DNA of 64,000 bases, taken from NCBI GenBank assembly GCA_944472135.2, contig OX235270.1, positions 116,327,842-116,391,841 of the forward strand. Reading direction: 5' to 3'. Made by a program: the position numbers and the translations under genes. The notes under the pieces were generated by a model. The model ran no database searches. It was not told the origin of the DNA and saw only the letters and a program-made list of their open reading frames with translations. Below, piece after piece: positions 59,505 to 64,000 of this stretch. This DNA comes from Trichobilharzia regenti (lineage: Eukaryota > Platyhelminthes > Trematoda > Strigeidida > Schistosomatidae). Numbering within the stretch: the stretch's first letter is position 1; each line of letters opens with the position of its first letter.

Positions 59505-60505
59505 ATAACACTGTTTTGATATTAGCAGATTTATGGTGCTAAATTCGCTATGATAAACAGATTTCAATATGGAGATTGTTTCGTTATTCATCATATGTGT
59601 TAAAAATGTCCTGAATATCTACCGAATGTGGGTTCTAGTGATTTCAAAACTCCTTTCAAGTAATACGGACGTAGAAAGCAGCATTGCTGTACATTTTCAG
59701 TGCTCCATGGCAGTACCCTCGAAAAGAGAAGACAGAAGAAAACAACAAGAGATGTGGAGAGGCAGCCAACAAATCTTAATGACTTAAGAAAACAATGTGC
59801 GATAAACGCAAGGTTCATCCCCTTTTTGTAACTAAGAACTTATGGTCACTGAATTTTATACTGTTACGTACTAACGGTTGGTGCAAGTGTATGGTAGTAA
59901 AAAAAATAAGAGAGGAAAAAATGATGATGATTGTTCCCACCTATATAAGGTTATGCTGGGAACAGATAGTAAAGACGTTAAATCCAAACGGCAAAGCATA
60001 TTAAATGCAGAAGAAAAGCGAAAGTTTAGCAATATTTACGGTGTTGTCCTGATTTATACAGTTAGATGTCCTTCTGAAGCAGAGAAGTCCTACCATGAGC
60101 TTGCTCTCAGAGAGTTTATACACAAACTGTGGCATTCAGGCAGATTTTATAGTTCTTTTTTGAAGTTTATCAAGCTCAGGAGCCTTAGCGATAGGGAGCT
60201 TTCCCCAAAGATAAGGGCGGTTCTCTTAAGTCCCCACCATCATACCCGCTGAATAGCAGTCACCACCCTCCCTCCTTTCAATCTGCCAGGCCTTGGAGAA
60301 AACTGCTTTAAAAATTGTTATTGCCGTGTGTCACATAGACTGTTTTTGCATTCACTAGCTACCTCAGCAAATTTCATGGAATGAACGACTACTTTCAGTC
60401 AGCCATCTTGTACATCTCGTCTTTAAAAATATATAAGTTCAATAAAAATGTGAAGAAATTAGAAGTCTGTAGTCTTCCTTCTAGATTTTGAATATAAACA
60501 TACGG
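59505..60505 (+). repeat. Unclassified duplicated unit, copy A
   Basis: This block recurs in diverged form at 61958-62880 in the same order and orientation. Shared strings include GTCCTTCTGAAG, CAGGAGCCTTAGC, AGATAAGGG and GTCCCCACCAT. A frame of 124 codons (59878-60252), rich in Lys/Asp at its start (KKNKRGKNDDD), lies within copy A, but it is broken in copy B. Confidence 0.7.
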
Positions 60506-61130
60506 AAACGACACACTTTCGATTAGGGCGCTACTTATGCTTGGTCATTTCTCTGGTGTTTCTCGCCAGAAAGATGTACAAACCATTGTATTTCGTTTAC
60601 CTTCAAATACTGAATCTGCTGATATAATCTTACTGACCGTTATTATCTATAACCAGCTGTTTGGCATTTTGTGACTGTTCAACACTAACGAATTTCAATA
60701 ATTGCATAAATTTTTGGATTTACAAGCACAGGTTGACCTAACTCAATGAGTCCACGGTGTTCATACTATTTTTGGTAATCGTATCTAGCAGTGGTATTAC
60801 CGCTACATTTTTTGTTGTTGTCATCGCCTCTCCTGTTGTGGTTTCTTCTGCCGTTTTTGTTCTGATCGCTTTACTTTTATTTTCCTGGTTCTAAAGGAGG
60901 CAACCCGAAAAGTCGCTCCTTAGTAACTCATATATATCTAAAAATTTCCTCCTCGGGCTTGTGCTAGCAAACCACCCTGTGAACAAACTGCTACAAAGAC
61001 TTCAGTAAGATGAGCTCCTTGTGTCGAAAGAAAAATTCTCTGCAGACACACAGAACGTCCGCACCACGAATGAGACCAGCAAAGATGCCCAGATTGGAAA
61101 TGAGATAAAGAGATATGGTATTCAAGTACT
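60506..61130. other. Unassigned region
   Basis: No gene or repeat recognised, apart from a T-rich stretch around 60800-60890. Confidence 0.4.
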
Positions 61131-61139
61131 GTGAATGTA

Positions 61140-61525
61140 TGCAATGGAAGTGGACTCACCAAATCGTCAACGGGAGAGTCGGTGATCTACTCCTGCGACC
61201 CAGAGGACAACCACATGCAACTCAAGGGTGAGGCTACCATGATGTCGCCAACGGAAAAGAAAGCCCTGATGAAACAAGAGGCGACCTTGACCAGGATACT
61301 GACCGCCAGATTCAACTCCAGAGGAAGTACAGTGGCAATTATACAATGCTATGCACCCACAAACAACGCAGACCTCAAAAAGAAAGAAGAGTTTTACAGA
61401 CACCTAAAGGCAACAATGGACAATACTCCAGTCTCTGACATTAACTGGAACCATACAGAACAGGAAGAGAACTCACCATGGGCAGAGAGGCTCTATCTTT
61501 ATCTCCTCCCAGATGAAGTTCTTTA
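61140..61525 (+). mobile_element. RTE-like endonuclease fragment
   Basis: Contains ILTARFNSRGSTVAIIQCYA and PTNNADLKKKEEFYRHLKAT, nearly the same as the RTE at 11334-11642. A short deletion removes the GDMNAK stretch. It then shares with that copy the foreign piece TATCTCCTCCCAGATRAAGT before ending at the next insertion (61526). Confidence 0.8.
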
Positions 61526-61690
61526 TAATAATAATATTTATTTCTGGAACAGAAACCAGCCATTTTTACAGGCATGAACATACGTACACTTATTAAAACT
61601 TATAGAATATACAATATGATTCGTTAATTTAGAAATAAGTTGAATACTGGTAAATGTGAGAGAAACATTTAAAATGAAATGTACAAATAA
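61526..61690 (-). mobile_element. 3' end of an unclassified LINE, copy 3
   Basis: Begins on the plus strand with ATAATAATAATATTTATTTC and CAGCCATTTTTACAGGCATG, related to copies 1 and 2 (CATGCCATTTTTACAGGCA). It is inserted at the end of the RTE fragment. Confidence 0.5.
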
Positions 61691-61957
61691 GGAAATAGAT
61701 ATAGCCTCAAATCTAAACGGTGATTGAAAAAAATACATGTCAATTTCACACGGGAATTATAAATGATTGCGTTAGTTGAGGAAGGTGAGTAGCATTTCTG
61801 TACAGGTTATGACGTGATACATAAGAGATGCAGAATAAACAATAATTATCAGTAAACGATTCATAAAGTGTTTCAAAGTCTATTGAACTTTAAATTCACC
61901 TGTTAGTACACCATATTTGCGACATTTCCAGTTGTTTATGAGACCCACTTTGAACTA

Positions 61958-62880
61958 GTCAGCAGACTTTATAATACAGGTGATCCCGTTATTCACCAGA
62001 TGAGCCAGCAATATCACGAATAAGTGGAGAATAGCAGCGCTGTATCAGTACCTTCGTTGAAAGCAGTATCTTTGAAAAGAGAAGAAGGCACAAGAAAACC
62101 GGCAGAGAGGCGTAGAAGTATATAAAAGGTGTTAATAATTCGAAATATATAACAGGCATGGGGTTCATCATTTTTTTATCGTTTTTCTTCAAGAAATATT
62201 ATTTCCTCGATATTCTACAGCCTTTGCTGCGAACAATTAGTTTAAAGTGAAAGACAGGTGATAATTTCACCTACTTATGTAGATTGAAAAGGAGTTAAAC
62301 ACAAAAGTCAGAGTGCGTGAGCTATGTAAAAGAAAAGGGAGGGCCTAATAACATCTGTTTTTCCGAAGTATACAGTTAGGTGTCCTTCTGAAGTGGCGGA
62401 CTCATACCATTTATTTCATCCGTGAGTTTGTATTTGAACTTCGGCTTTAGGCAATCTTCAACTTCTATTTCTTTTTTACTTTTACTTTTTATTTATTCTC
62501 TCATTTTGCAGAAGCCATTCGAACTCAGGAGCCTTAGCAATAGAGTGCTGTCCCACAGATAAGGGTGGTTCTCATATGTCCCCACCATCGTATCCGCTGA
62601 CTAGCAATCACCGCCCTCCCACCTTTTTTGTGCAAGGCCCTGGCGGAATGCTTCATCATTTTTTTAAAATTATTTTTTATTTTATTTTTTTTAATATCTG
62701 TTGCAATATGCCATAAACTTTTTTCCAAATATTCATTCGTCGACTCACTCAAAGTCATGGTATGAATGACCACTTTCAGCAAAACATCATGTATGTTTCA
62801 TCTGTTACAGCATTTTGGAGAAGAAAAATGTAAGGAAAATAGACTATCGGAGTCTACATTTTAGATATAAACAAATGTAG
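61958..62880 (+). repeat. Unclassified duplicated unit, copy B
   Basis: A diverged duplicate of 59505-60505: GGTGTCCTTCTGAAGTGGCG, CTCAGGAGCCTTAGCAATAG, CAGATAAGGGTGGTTCTCAT and CATGGTATGAATGACCACTTTC all have counterparts in copy A. It contains an extra T/A-rich segment near 62460-62510. Confidence 0.7.
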
Positions 62881-63095
62881 TTTGGAAAATCAGGGAATAA
62901 TCGGGCACCATTAAGCAAATAAGTGGTGGTAAGTTTTAATATGTGGTTCTGGAAAATTTGAATACACAGGATTATAGTTATAGAATAGTAAGATAAGATT
63001 CATTTTGGATATAAGCAAATGTAATTTTGAAAAACGGTGAATAATCGTGCAGCATTAAACAAATAAGTAGTAGAAAGCTATAATATGTTGTTCGT
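62855..63095 (+). repeat. Tandem duplication, period about 144 bp
   Basis: Two units (from about 62858 and 63002) share ATATAARCAAATGTA, GGAATAATCG/GTGAATAATCG, GCATTAA/CCATTAAGCAAATAAGT and TAATATGTKGTTC. Confidence 0.75.
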
Positions 63096-63329
63096 TTATT
63101 TGATTATTTAGACAAGCACCATTGGCGCTTAATTTGCGTAGAGCTAGACAGTGCTTACGTATAGCATTAGGCAGGCTCCAGAGGTATTTTAATACCAGTC
63201 GTCCTTAGTTGATTTGCATCTGGAACTTGAGATTGAACCTTAGAATACTGAAATACTCATAATACAATATTATCAGGGGTATATGCAAAAATATTTGAAA
63301 AAAACGTTAAATTTAAGGCCGATTAAAAA

Positions 63330-64000
63330 TAGGTGACTAGGGTTGTGAAGACAATCACAGTGAAAGTAGTGTCAAACATAGAGTTCACAGATTTCGGGAG
63401 CTAACAGTGAGGGTCAGAGGAGTGCCGTATTAGATCTCTAATTTTCAGTTTGTCACATACCCCTTCTAACCTGTTGTCAATAAAATATTTGTTCAGTAGA
63501 GATGAGAAAATTTTTGGGGTAGAACTGTTTCTAATTTCAATTGGAAGACGGTTCCGAACACAACGATATCTCACAGTGAAAGAGTTTGATCTGTATTTTG
63601 TATGTCAGCGGGGAACTTTAAAAGAAGAAGATTTATTTCTCAGGTAAACTGAAAGTAAAGTCATTGTGGGGGAAATATATAAGCCCTTCAGCAATCCTAA
63701 ATGTAATTTTTAGGTTGAACTTCAGTCGCCTAACCCATAAGGGTTTCAAGTCGAATAGATTACATATGTCGTAGTAAGAAATGCTAAGATTTTCACCTAC
63801 TAGACGTTTAGTAAACGCCCTTTGTAGACCTTCTAATTTGCATCTGTCTTTTACGGAGACACTGTCCATGATAGGGGGACAAAATTCAAGTAAGCGCCTT
63901 ACGCACAACTTGTACAGCATGATTTTGGATTCACTGGTCTTAAAGTTTCGGAATAAAAATCCAAAGAGCCTTTTGACCTTTGATACTTGTAATTCAACAT
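63330..64000 (-). mobile_element. LINE reverse transcriptase C-terminal end (runs off the window)
   Basis: On the minus strand the frame from the window edge reads KVKRLFGFLFRNFKTSESK, then CVRRLLEFCPPIMDSVSVKD, LEGLQRAFTKRLVGE and ICNLFDLKPLWVRRLKFNLK. After a stop near 63632 it continues with FTVRYRCVRNRLPIEI and SLLNKYF. These are the last blocks of a non-LTR RT ORF. The catalytic part would be to the right of the window. Confidence 0.85.

Overview
This window looks like nuclear DNA of a parasitic flatworm, most likely a blood fluke (Schistosoma or a close relative). The reasons are its AT-rich composition, genes broken into many short exons by long repeat-filled introns plus one 38-nt micro-intron, and a dense mix of RTE-like and CR1-like non-LTR retrotransposons, Penelope-like elements, tRNA-headed SINEs and Smα-type SINE-like repeats carrying hammerhead ribozymes. 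Species cannot be fixed from sequence alone. No search was run; family names come from recognising protein motifs and repeat architecture.

Three host genes are supported. (1) On the minus strand, the first coding exon (3560-3872) of a secreted or membrane protein with a signal peptide and an Ig-like domain; the rest lies beyond the left edge. (2) On the plus strand, a complete 13-exon BBS1 gene (12708-35597; BBSome subunit), whose exons join in phase to 639 codons plus stop. (3) On the minus strand, a complete ZMYND12 gene (52304 to 40220; MYND zinc finger plus TPR-like helices; axonemal inner-arm factor), eight exons, about 436 residues. BBS1 and ZMYND12 converge tail to tail, 4.6 kb apart, and both act in cilia. 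None of the other longer ORFs looks like a host gene; most belong to mobile elements.

Layout: 1-7 kb, the Ig exon and mostly unassigned AT-rich DNA; 7-12.2 kb, two decayed RTE elements in opposite orientation and a SINE; 12.7-35.6 kb, BBS1, with introns holding a Penelope-like palindrome (14.4-15.9 kb), two Smα hammerhead repeats (21.2-22.2 kb), a CR1-like element (22.7-25.1 kb), Penelope-like remains and several SINEs; 36.2-39.3 kb, a young CR1-like element interrupted by a SINE; 40.2-52.3 kb, ZMYND12, with a 2-kb RTE insertion flanked by 12-bp target-site duplications, a SINE with 12-bp duplications and a 145-bp fold-back insertion with 15-bp duplications; 52.4-64 kb, gene-poor repeats including a LINE fragment next to the ZMYND12 start, two oppositely oriented solo LTRs each with a 5-bp duplication, a duplicated unclassified unit of about 0.95 kb, and a LINE reverse-transcriptase end running off the right edge.
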